DNA of 64,000 bases from Leptobrachium leishanense (Eukaryota; Chordata; Amphibia; Anura; Megophryidae). Positions 13,001 through 25,000 of this stretch are shown in pieces (position 1 is the stretch's first letter; every line of letters starts with the position of its first letter). The translations under genes were made by a program, and so were the position numbers. The DNA lies in contig CM019070.1 of the NCBI GenBank assembly GCA_009667805.1, forward strand, positions 52,284,451 through 52,348,450, given 5' to 3'. The notes under the pieces were generated by a model. The model saw only the letters and a program-made list of their open reading frames with translations, made no database searches and had not been told where the DNA came from.

Positions 13001-16000
13001 CACAGGGGCATAGGACCCCCCCATCACAGGTCCAGACCCAAATGTGGGAGGGGGATTGGGGAAGGGACTGGGCCAAAGAGAAGGATGGCAGCTCTGGCCT
13101 AGAGAGAGGGAGGCAGATAGGGTGGAGTGGTGGCACAGGACTCCAGCTCCAAGTAATGAGAAAACACCAGCGGTACCGCTCCAACCACCCAGTGGCAGCA
13201 CCCCAGGGTCTGTGTTATTTATTTTACAAACGTACCAGAACTATAACAAAATATTGATGTCTACCATAACCCTAGAACAAAATTGTACAGAGTAAAGCAT
13301 CCAGCACATCTTCTCCAATCAGCTGTGAAGTCGTGTCTGAGGTTATTAACGTTTAACTCTGACTCTAAAATGTAAATGTTAGGAGATTCTATGCAGCTCG
13401 AGCATGTGACATAAAACACAGACTCTGCAAGGGACATGCTGGCTCTCTGCAGCATGTTCCGCACAAAGGCCTGCACAGAATCACCTAGTGTGCATAGCAT
13501 GCAGCGATTCCCCTACCATGTCCCCCCCCCCCCCCCCGTCAGATTCTCCCGGATTCCAAAATCTGGAAGAAACCAAAATCCAGAATGCTTGGGGGTTCCT
13601 GTAGTGCTCAACCTGTATACATCTAGTGATACATGAAGTATAAAAGTCAAACAATTACAGACTTTCAAGATGAAGTGTTCCCACATTCAGTACAAATTTC
13701 TGAATCTGTTCAGAGTTACTTTTTTCATGTACAATGATTCAGTGTAAATATGTATTGACATAAGTAATAAGCTGCAACTGTCCTTTACAAAATAGTATAT
13801 ATTATGTGGGGGTGCACAAAGTAAGAAAGCAGAAAGTCATATGTGAACAACGCAACAGCTAGGCAAAAAGATCTTGGTCCTTAGGGGGTTTCTATAATTT
13901 AAATTCATTGTATATGAATCAAGACGTCTAGGGCTCTATTCCAACTTTATTTTATTTATTTATAAAGGATTTTACCAGGAAGGATACATTGAGATTTCTC
14001 GTTTTCAAGTATGTCCTGGCTTCAAGAACATTGAAGTGTTACAGTTACAGAAATACAAAGTAATAAATGCAAGATATTAAAAAAAAAAAAAAAAAACAAA
14101 TATACAGATTAACAGAAAATAAATATGTAGGAAATAGTCATTATGTTACATGTTTACAGGTGCATTCTGTCTTGAGGTATGTTAATAGGGAGCTCTTGGG
14201 TGACTTAAGACTGGGGGAAGATTTGATGGTGTCTGGGAGGTTATTCCATAATTGTGGTGCTCTGTAGGAAAATGAGAATCGAGCCACTGTCTTTTTGTAT
14301 TGCAAGTAAGGTGCTGGTCCTGGATCGGAGGTTATAGGATGATATATATATATATATATATAGGACTTTGGCCTAAACATAACCAGAGCTGTTGTAATCT
14401 TACCATATACATTATAGCTAAGTTTACATCAAGGTTGGAATACGGCCCGTAGTCTGATAACGGAGTACCAAGAAGAACTAGCTTCCATCAGAAGATACCA
14501 AAAATAAATTCTTCATAAAATAATAATTAAAGGAGTTACTTCTATGCACGGTGACGGGGCTGGACTTGCATACATCAAAGGACACACTGCTTTTCTTTAT
14601 TACACTTACAATTTACATGTATTATTCCTCTAAAAGCGGTAACATAAAAATAATACGAGCGCTCCACAATAGGAACAGAAAATGACATCTCAATTCTGTT
14701 ACGCTATTCTGGTTTTAATGCTCACGATAAAAAGATAATTTAAGGGGGGGGGGGCATTTCACCACGTGCACTATAACAACATTCCAACATATGTTACCTG
14801 TATGACGAGAGATTAGTTTCACTGGCTCTGCGTCCAGGGCTTGGAAACCTGCATTCCCTTCGTCTCCCAGTAGTCTGAACTGAAGTTCTTTATTTTCTGC
14901 TTCCTTTATAAATATCTGCGCCCTAAGAAAGAAATTGTTAAATGATAGAGAAGCAGCAAGTATCATAGTTTGCACAGCATTTGCTCAACAGGCGATTGTA
15001 ATTACCTTAGGTCTGCAATGAGGTTTTTGTCGCCGGCGTGGGAGGAATCAGGAATTTCGTCCACTGGACGTTTAGAATTGATCTAAAAAAGCCCAAAATA
15101 TCTAGAAATAAATCATTTATTGCTGCATATTGCCATCATGCTATGTACAGGGGGGCGAGAAATATTACGGAGCAAAGATAATCGAAGTATTGAACTTAAG
15201 GTACCATAGCACTTTAATGCTCTTGCAGATCAAGAAGGAAATTGTCACCTTAATGCTGGTGTGTGCGTAAGCCTCCCTATCCCTAACACAGCAGTATACA
15301 GCTTTCCATACCTGTAAACATGACACAGGATTCAGGCCACAGTCCCGTAACTGTGACTGTGTCACCTCAAGGGGTCTTGATTGCTGAGCGAGATGCTCTT
15401 TCAATGCCTTGTTCTCTTGCAAGAGCCCAATGTTCTCATTTAGCACTCGAGCTTTGTTTTCAAGCTCTGCCTCGAGTCTAAGAACCCTTTGATTAGACTG
15501 TGTCAGCAACGCAATAAGCTCTGCATTGTTTGTTAATGCACAAGCCTGGCTTTCTTTTCCAGAACTTTTTTCTGATTGTAAGATCCTGTGAAGATAAAAC
15601 CAAGAATATTTAGATTACAAAGATTATTTGGCTATAAATACTATCAGGGTTTTTCAGAGAGAGGTGAAAATCAGGAGAATGACTGGAGAAGTGAAAATTC
15701 TAGGTCCAATAGCCAAACCAGAAAAATTCTCCCATTTATTTCACTTTCCAAATCGGCTATTTTGACCTAGAATTTTCACTTTTCCAGTGATTCTCCTGGT
15801 TTCCACCTCTCTCTGAATAACCCTGTATGTGATACTAACATAGTGCTGCATCATCTCCCTCCCACAAAAATGTTCAGTTAACATCTGCAAGAAAATGACA
15901 GATTCATTAGAAAACGTGTCTTGTGGGTACCGTTTAATTTTTTATATAAAATCATACCACGGGCTCCCTTCTTCATCTCCTTTTTAAACCTAGGGCCAAC

Positions 16001-19000
16001 CACGGGACAGAAGCAATTCATCACCACCAGGTCGGATACCACCTGCATAAGGTGCCACACGTACACATTACTGATCCAAACAAAGTAAGGCTCGCTTATA
16101 GGGGAATTCAACCATTGATGTTACCCATCACCAGATTTATGTGGATCTACGGTCATACGATTTCCGTCTGGTTCTCTTCTGAGGATTACCTGAATACCTG
16201 TGGCAGCCATACTGAGAGCTGTGCCACGGCACAACTTGGCACACTATACCTCTAAAGAGCCAGTATGTGCAGGCTCTAAACCATGTTAGTGAGGAGCAGT
16301 TTTTTTTTCCACATCTAATACTTGAAACGATTTTGCACTAGAATATTTTCTGTTATCTCTTTTTTGTTTACACATGGGAGAGCATTAAGAAGTGGATTAT
16401 ATAAACGTTATTTGTTGAACCACTGTTTATTCAATCACTTGGTCACACAATCAGTGCTTGCTTTTATTACTGTCACTTTATTCATGGTGAAAACTTGCTT
16501 TCCTTGGCCTTCTACAATTCCTGTAAAAATTCTTTGGATGATTGCCAGTCCCTGGCCTGTCATTTAACTTGGTTTTATGTAACGCAATTGAAGAGCGTTT
16601 TTAAAATTGCAAAAGATTCAGGTTTGTTGCTAAACATGACGGTGCCTCGTCTGACTCCGCCGCTGTATGTCAGCTTTATGTGGAAACCCTAAGCACAAAA
16701 GAATTACACCAGTGCTGCCACATAGAATCACTGGGATTCCTTCATGAGATTTGCAAGATTTCTCTAGACTGCAGAAGGACTTCTGTAGCTCCTTTACTTG
16801 TCCATGTCCATCTAATTTGCAGCAAGAGGGGCAACTGATCGCTGCCTTCCTCGTCACTGAAGGACAAAAGGGGAGTTATTTATTTTTCAGTGTTAAGGGA
16901 TACTGCAACCACAAAATAACTTTAGTTTACACAGTATATTTTTGGGGGCCCACGAACATGAGTCACAAGTCACTGGGAATCACCACCTCTGACTACATCT
17001 GTGCTTCCTATGCAAAGAATAGAAAGTGTAATTGTGCAGTCGGCTGCTGCGGCTCTACTTGGAATAGCTGTTCAACAATTAACAAATGGAGCTTTTAAGA
17101 TGGCATTGAGCCCAACCCATTTAAAGTGTCTCATCACCTAAGAATGCTGTAAAGATTGGGAGAAGGAGCCTGCCAAACAGTTGAGCAAAGAGAAGCTTTG
17201 CTGAAAGTACTACAGGACATCCTAAAGACCTCAGGAGGGTACTCGCTATCTATACACCATTCGCTAGTTCATCTAGTTGTATCTGCTCCACAAAGTGAAA
17301 AGAGACAGTACCTTAAATGCGCCTTTGTGCTTTCCAGCTCTTGTTCCAGTGTCATGCATCTTTCCTGAAGATTTGTTCGCTGTTTTTCACAGTTTGAAAA
17401 GTTCTTGTTGAGGGTCTCCTCTTCGCTCTTAACCTAAAGAAATACAAGTGATTCCTTAAATAAGTAACCTATAAACTCTCTAATCCTCTATATCATGCCT
17501 CAAAATTTCCACTCGCCTGCTTGCATTTGGCGAGTGGAAATTACATGAGGGCGAGTGGGAATGCAGAGGCAGGGCAGGATAAGGGGTTAAGTGGGGCAAC
17601 TAGTGGCGAGTAACTCTTAAGGCCTGGCTAGTAGTTTGGGACTTGAAAATTTGAGCCCTGCTCTATATTCTTCCTTGAATATTGCCAGCGACGTTACCTG
17701 TGAGTCTTAGGACAACAGTCACAAAATGGGCAGGAGTCCAATGCTAGGAAGTCTAGCATGATTAAAAGAAATGAAAAAAATATTGGGCAGGAACTATTGA
17801 ACTCTGTTCCCCCCCCCCCCCCCGATGTTTCTGTACTACAACTCCCATGATTTCCTGGCCACATGTTACATAGGAAGAAGTCTGAGAGTTGTAGTCATTG
17901 ACATGTCGGGTGCTGGATTTTGACATCCCTGATCTAGCGAGTGAAGTGAAGATGCAAAAAGGAATGGGTGCAGAGACTTTAATGATTTTTATTGTATTAT
18001 GTAAGGATTTTGAAGCGAACCTCCACCTTTGGATACTTTAACGTGGTGGTAGTTTGGACACAGTATGGCTCCATGGTGACTGAGGCTGGCCGTCCACTGG
18101 GTCCGTAGTCGGACGACCGACTTGGCCATCCTACTACGGACAACTTTTTTGATCGATCTGGGTCATCCACTGGAAGCGAATATGGACAACTTAAATCAAT
18201 CAATGGGAAGACTGGGAGGAAAAAATCCCTGCTGCTGAAGACATGCAGGGAACTCCGGTGCTGTCTTGGAACTGAAAAGGCTTATTAAAGCCCTTTCAGC
18301 ACTATGGACATCACCGAGTTACCTGCATATCTTTGACAGTATTCAGCAGTGGATTATTTTTTTAAAGCAATTTTTTTATTTACAGTCAAACTGGGGAAAA
18401 AGTTCAATAAATAAAAATACTTTATGCTGCAAATGAGAAGAATAAACTGTTGAATAATAAATAAAATTTAAAAATATAATTTTACATTGAATCCTAAGCA
18501 ATTCGCCTGTCAAACGGAATCACTCTTCTATGAGACAACTTCCCTGCCCCGCACAGCAGTTTAACTATACAATTCATCTTTTTTCATGTAAATTTTACCA
18601 CATCGTGCCGACTTCGTCTGACAAATCCCATACAAATGGGAAAGATCGCCTATCTGTTGTAGTCCCACAAAGTCGTCTGAAGTCGACTGATGGAAGTCGG
18701 AGACTGGACGAGAACTGAATCTCCTCCATGTTGTGGGATTAGTCAGACGATAACGGATGACGCACTATCGCAAAACACAGATCCAGTCTACGGCCAGCCT
18801 AATGCCCAAAAAAATTATTTTTCACACAGATGACATTGGTAAAAGTAAAATTGCATACCCCCCCCCCATTTCACTGTATAACAGGGCGATACATCCCATG
18901 ATAAAAAGTACATCATACCTTTTCCAATTTCTCTGCTATATTTACTTTATACTGCTGAAAGGCTCTAGTTAATTCTTCCGCATTAAGCAGAGCTGCATTC

Positions 19001-22000
19001 CTCTGTTTCTCTGCTCTAGAAACAAGGGAAAAAATGCCAACACCATAAATATATTTAAATTGGACATCTACAAATGTGTTAACTAGTTTACAAGAAGTAA
19101 GGTATGCACAATTAATGAAAAGTATGATATGTTGAAATCACCATCGTTTACAAGACCCGGCCAAGCAACGGAAATAGTCAATGTTTTTCTGCATCTGTTT
19201 GGATACAAAATCCCAATTTCCCACTGTACGATTAAGAAATCCCAATAAAAAAATGATTCACCATAAACCTATACTCAATCTACGTAAGGTGTGTAAAGTT
19301 CTATGTAAGTAGCACAGTTTTGGTTGGTTTCTTTTTGGAAGAGGCTTGTCACGGAAGGAAAAGACCTAGCTAAACTAGCTAACTACCTACCTTGCCGTGA
19401 CGCGCAGAAGGAAAGCGTACAAGGTGATTACAGCTCCAAGCCTCTGGACTTACTAACTCTACCCCCAAGGGCCCAAGTTATGCCAAACTAACCCCCTTAC
19501 ACAGTACCCACCCTTCCGAATGTATACACTGCCACCACGAAAGTAATAGGGCACTCTCGAAACCCCACTAGCTGTATACCACCCCAATCCAGAGCCCACC
19601 ATATACAGCTGATATATATTACACACACACACCAAATGCTAAATATTACAGTAGCGATACCTAAGCGATTGCATTCGCGAAGCATGAATTGATCTGGAGC
19701 AAGACAATACTGTTTTTTTAAGTTTTAATGGAAAAAGATAAAATACAAACTTTACACAGTGCCAGGATCACATAAAAATAAACATACAAAATATATACGA
19801 AATCGTGCAAATACAGCTCTTGAAATAAAATGGGACTTACTTCTATGGGTATTTCCAGATTTCAAAGGTCCCAGAAGATTATTTTGGATGTTGTTCTCTC
19901 TAAGTCTTCTATCAACATACCCGGAGTTTTTGGTCAGCTTGCTATACATAAAGCTGGCCCCTCACCCTCATTACCAACCATTTGGTTCCCGAATCACAAG
20001 TTACCATTCAGCTCCAGCTGATCAGATAAGAGGATTGTAAACCAGTGGCCTGGCTTCACAAACTCCATGGCAAACACAAGAGAAAAAAAAAAAACACCAA
20101 TTCTGCGTTTCAAACCTTACACACTGCTTTGCAGAAAATGATGCCCGTTTGTGACAAGGCTCATTTTAAAGATCTCTTAGATTACCTTTTACATTGTTTG
20201 CTTGAATCATACAGCTGCACCTTCACATTCTTCAGCTCTTCTCTGAACTTGCGTAAAATGCTCTCTTTTTCAGCTAATATATCTTGGCTTTGTTGCAATC
20301 CATCTTCTGCTTTTCTGCAACAGAACAGGTTTTGTTATAGTTACAAGCTTTTATAAATTGCTAACAAGTTCCATAGCCCTGTACAATGGGAGGCAGAATA
20401 ACAATAGACATACAGGTTCAACACACAGAACAGTAGGAGAGAGGACCCTGCTCAAGCGCTTACACTCTAAGAGGAAAGGAGTGACACACTAGGTGAGGGT
20501 AAAAAGAGAACATGAAGTAGCGGGGCGCATGTGGGCTGGGCGGGAAGATACAGTAAGAAATGAATAGAGGGGGATTATGTAGTGAGCCGATAGGCTTCTC
20601 TAAAGTAATGTGTTTTCAGAGACGTCTTGAAGGACTGGAGAGTCTGATGTTGTGGGGGAGGGAGTTCCATAGAAAGGGGGCAGCTCAGGAGAAGTCTTAA
20701 AGGCAAGAGTTAGGGACGCGGGTACGAGGAGACGATAACATCAAATCATAGGCAGAGAGAAGTGGTCAGGTTGGGATGTACCTGCTAATAAGGGAGGAGA
20801 TGTAGGCCGGGGCACGGTTATGAAGAGCTTTGTACGTGAGCACCAGTATTTTGAATTGGATTCTATGGAATTATACTATAATATACACACACACACACAC
20901 ACACACACACCGCTCTAGTGCTGTGCCAGCAGTCCAGGACTTTTTTCATGAAATGTAACGTTTATCTTAAAATATAGTCAACATTTCAGTTCATAGGTTT
21001 GAACTTTCCTCAGGACAGACATCCTGAATATTTGCCCTGAGGAAAGCTCAAAACAATGAACTGATGCGCTATTTTAAAATAAGTTAAATTTTAAAAAATT
21101 AAAAAAGTCCTTATAGAATACTGGAGAGGAATAAACATTTCAACATACCAAGCACCCGACACCGAAGAGAAAAGGGTTAAGGGGAGAGCAAAAAATAACA
21201 TTTAAATGTTATTTAGAAATATTTTAGCACTGCACATGAGAACTCCCTTATATAAAAGCACCATCTTTATTACTTTCAGATGCAGCGCAGCCACAAACCG
21301 GAAAAATCTAAAGTGTTGGTAATTGCTTTCTAATGTTTTTCTTTCTTACTCGACAAATGTAGACAATGGAGAATAGAGCCACAAGAATAGAACTAAAACT
21401 GAATGTAAAAAAAAAAGACATATATAAACGCAAAACTACCTTAATGCTCTCTCATCAGCCTCAGCCTTAGCTTCCAAAGTGACAACCTGCTCCTCAAGTT
21501 CAGCTATTCGAGATTTAAAGGTTCCCAGGGAAGTCTCAAAAAACCGAACCTGCAATATGAAACATGGACAGAATACAATAATGTTAAAGTACAATATCTT
21601 ACACTTCACCAATACACACGCATATGATGCAAATACTAACAGGGTTATTCAGAGAAAGGTGAAACTCAGGAGAATGACTGGAGAAGTGAAAATTCTAGGT
21701 CAAAATAGCCAAACCAGAAAAAGTCTCCCATTTATCTCACTTTCCAAATCGGCTATTTTGACTTAGAATTTTCTCTTCTACAAAAGGTTCTCCAGAGTTT
21801 CACCTTTCTCTGAATAACCCTGTAAGTAAATGCAGCGGCCCGGATGTATTCTAGATCAGCAATGTGATCATGTATTTTACTCTACTGCCAAATAGTTTCA
21901 ATGGTTTTCAGAAATGTACTTTAAACAATAATTACATGTGACTTTGACTTCACCTGCTTTGATTGAGCCACCTCCAGTTTATCTGCCAGAGATTGGTTCT

Positions 22001-25000
22001 TAGAGGCCAAGGAAGCGTTTTGCTCTTGAAGGGAATTCACTTTTGACCTTAAATGCTTGTTCTCATCTTCAGCGTTCCTCAACGATACGGCTTTAGAGGA
22101 GAAAGTCTGAAAATGCAAATGACAGAAAACCCATATTAACCAAAGCTGGACCAACACGATCAAATGTTTCTATCCATTTTCTCAATACAATAAATGTATA
22201 TCTCTAAGGAATAGGTTTGCTGTTACTGTATCTAAGATTATAAACAAATAGGGCACCATCACCCGCTAGCGCTCACATAAATGAACGTTAGCGTTCAGCC
22301 TGTATTACCTCCTGGTCGCTAACGGGTTAAAAAACACGCAAACAAATCGGTATTAGCGTTTTAGCACCAGCTTACTGTACTTTGCTGTCCCTATGCTTAA
22401 CACGGGGAGCGCAAAGTGTAAGCAGAGAGTAATTAGCGTTAGTCCCAACGCTAATTGCAAACAATACTAAACAGAGTGTGAAAATGTATCCCCAAGAGGA
22501 ATAGAAACTGCAGTTCACAGCACTCTCCACCAGCGTGCTAAGGTATAAACATATAGGAAAAAATATAGAACATGCAGTACAATACAACCTTATAGATGGT
22601 CAGGTATTTTTGATGATACAGGATCTTCAAGGAAGTGCAGAGCCTCTAAAATCAGAGCATACACAGAAACATAGCATAATACTGCCAGATATTTAATAAA
22701 ACATAAAACCACAAAAAGAAGCCACTCACAAAATTAGTGGCACACGATGTATAAAAGTGTGCAAAAGCGCATATTAAGCCAAGTCGTTCAAATAGTCACC
22801 ACAGCCGGAAAGACGTTGTCCTTAAAGCGTAGTTTCTGCAGGAGAGCCTGGCCAGGATACCACTCCGTGCTGAGAAGTCCAAATACCAGGTGGTACTCGC
22901 GGACGAATAATGGACGATCCGGCGGGCGAACGAACGAAATAGCGGAAGCAAGCAAGTCAGTTCGACGCGTTTCGTCCTCTGACTTATTCATGAACAGTTC
23001 ATGAATAAGTCAGAGGACGAAACGCGTCAAACTGACTTGCTTGTTTCCGCTATTTCGTTCGTTCGCCCGCCGGATCGTCCATTATTCACTTCGGATGGAT
23101 CCAGGTCTTCGGTTCCCCAATTGGTCGTTCTGAAGGACTGTGGTTCCACCTGGTATTTGGACTTCTCAGCACGGAGTGGTATCCTGGCCAGGCTCTCCTG
23201 CAGAAACTACGCTTTAAGGACAACGTCTTTCCGGCTGTGGTGACTATTTGAACGACTTGGCTTAATATGCGCTTTTGCACACTTTTATACATCGTGTGCC
23301 ACTAATTTTGTGAGTGGCTTCTTTTTGTGGTTTTATGTTTTATTAAATATCTGGCAGTATTATGCTATGTTTCTGTGTATGCTCTGATTTTAGAGGCTCT
23401 GCACTTCCTTGAAGATCCTGTATCATCAAAAATAGCTAATTGCAAACAGCTGTCGCTAACTAAAAAGGTTAGCACCAGTTTAGAGCTGCAGGTAACGGAT
23501 TCCAACTTCTGTGGAATGAGTGTGCTGCAGCTGTAAATCTCTCCCCCCCCCCAATCATATACTCACCTCTCAGCCAGATCTGCCGCTTCTGGCCGCCGGG
23601 AGAAGAGCGAGACGGGAAAAAAGTCCCCAGTGTCCCTCCGCGATCACTCCTCTGAACTGTAGGATCTTGTGAGAGTCGATCCTGCCAGTCATGTATCCCA
23701 GCAGCATAAGACTGCATGGAGTCCCATGGACTCCATGGAGGGGATGCTCGGGATGGTGCTTTAGCGCTGCCTGAGCATCCTGGAACCTAGCGGCCGCTAC
23801 AGGGCAAGCTCCTGGATTTAGCACCTCCATCGTAATCTACAGGTAAAACGGGGATGTCATGGGGAGATTAACAAACTCTAATTTTCCCCCTTAGTGCCCC
23901 CGTTTTAGCTGTAGGGAGGGGATAGGGCCCATTGAATTTATTTGACCAACCATGATAGATTGGAGCTAGGTACATTTAATCCTCAATTGCAGTTTATAGG
24001 GTGAGGTTTAGAATAATAGCTCCACTTAATTTAGTAGGTGTTTGACTAGATCCTTCAAGTCTCCTTTTCCTCAGTGTAGGTGTCCCACAGCAGTTTTGCA
24101 ATATATGGTGAAACCATATTGTGCAGATCACATGATAAACACCTTAATATATTCTAGGAAGATGAGTGAGGGAGTAGGTTCTTCTTTCTAGAATATATTA
24201 AGGTGTTTATCATGTGATCTGCATTATATCGTTTCCCCATATATTGCAAAAAGGCTGTGGGGCACTTACATTGGGGAAAAATGTGACGGAAGAAAAGGTG
24301 GCTTTTAAAGGATCTATTCCATCCCCTGCTAAATTAAGGACTGGATAATTGGGAGTAAAAAGGTATTGAAGAGGCCATACAACTCTGCTTCCTGTGGAAC
24401 GGTTATTCTAAACATCACCCTATGAACTGCGATAGAGGGTTATATGTGCCAAGCTCAAATCTAAGGTGTTCGCTCCAATATGTGAGTGTATTGAGGGGTA
24501 TAGCACTTAATTTATGAGCTTTCTTTTGTTGCATTCTGCCAAATAGGGAACCTTGTTATATGAGCATCTTGTTAAGGCAGGATTTTAAAGGGCGCCAGGT
24601 CTACACATTGATTTAGAGAGACCTATCCGCTCACTCCATAATCCCCCATTCTACCTTTTCTGATCCATCTCCCACACAGCCCCCCAAGCATCCCATTACT
24701 ACTCGCTCTCTATTTACCCTCCCCTCTGTGTGTGTCGCCCCACTCCTTAGATTGTAAGCTCTTGAGTAGGATCAATTTTACACACACTTGAAATGTAACA
24801 GGAAAATGCAAAATGCTCTACCTGTTCTCTCATTCTCCTTACGGATTCTCCTCCACTTGGTGCAGAGACTTTATTTCTGGTATTTACCATATTCCCTTGT
24901 TGCTCACAAAGACTTGGCTGCTCAAGGTCTTCTAGAGTCAGTCCCAGTGGGACCCGGTTCAATGAATGCTCACACATACTGTACCTGAAAACCATAGGGA

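Noticed and set aside
12848..13201. 117-codon minus-strand frame
   Set aside because: It lies inside a hAT-like repeat whose other copies do not keep the frame open.
16740..16862. Minus-strand frame with [17 protein letters not shown], possibly a CCDC18 exon because human CCDC18 has a Cys-Cys segment
   Set aside because: It would fall before exon 8, whereas the human segment comes after it. The available donor gives about 59 bp, which breaks the phase between exons 7 and 8, and those two exons already join smoothly.
20340..20880. Possible LTR of an endogenous retrovirus
   Set aside because: No TG...CA ends, primer-binding site or paired copy was visible, so it was left as an unassigned repeat.
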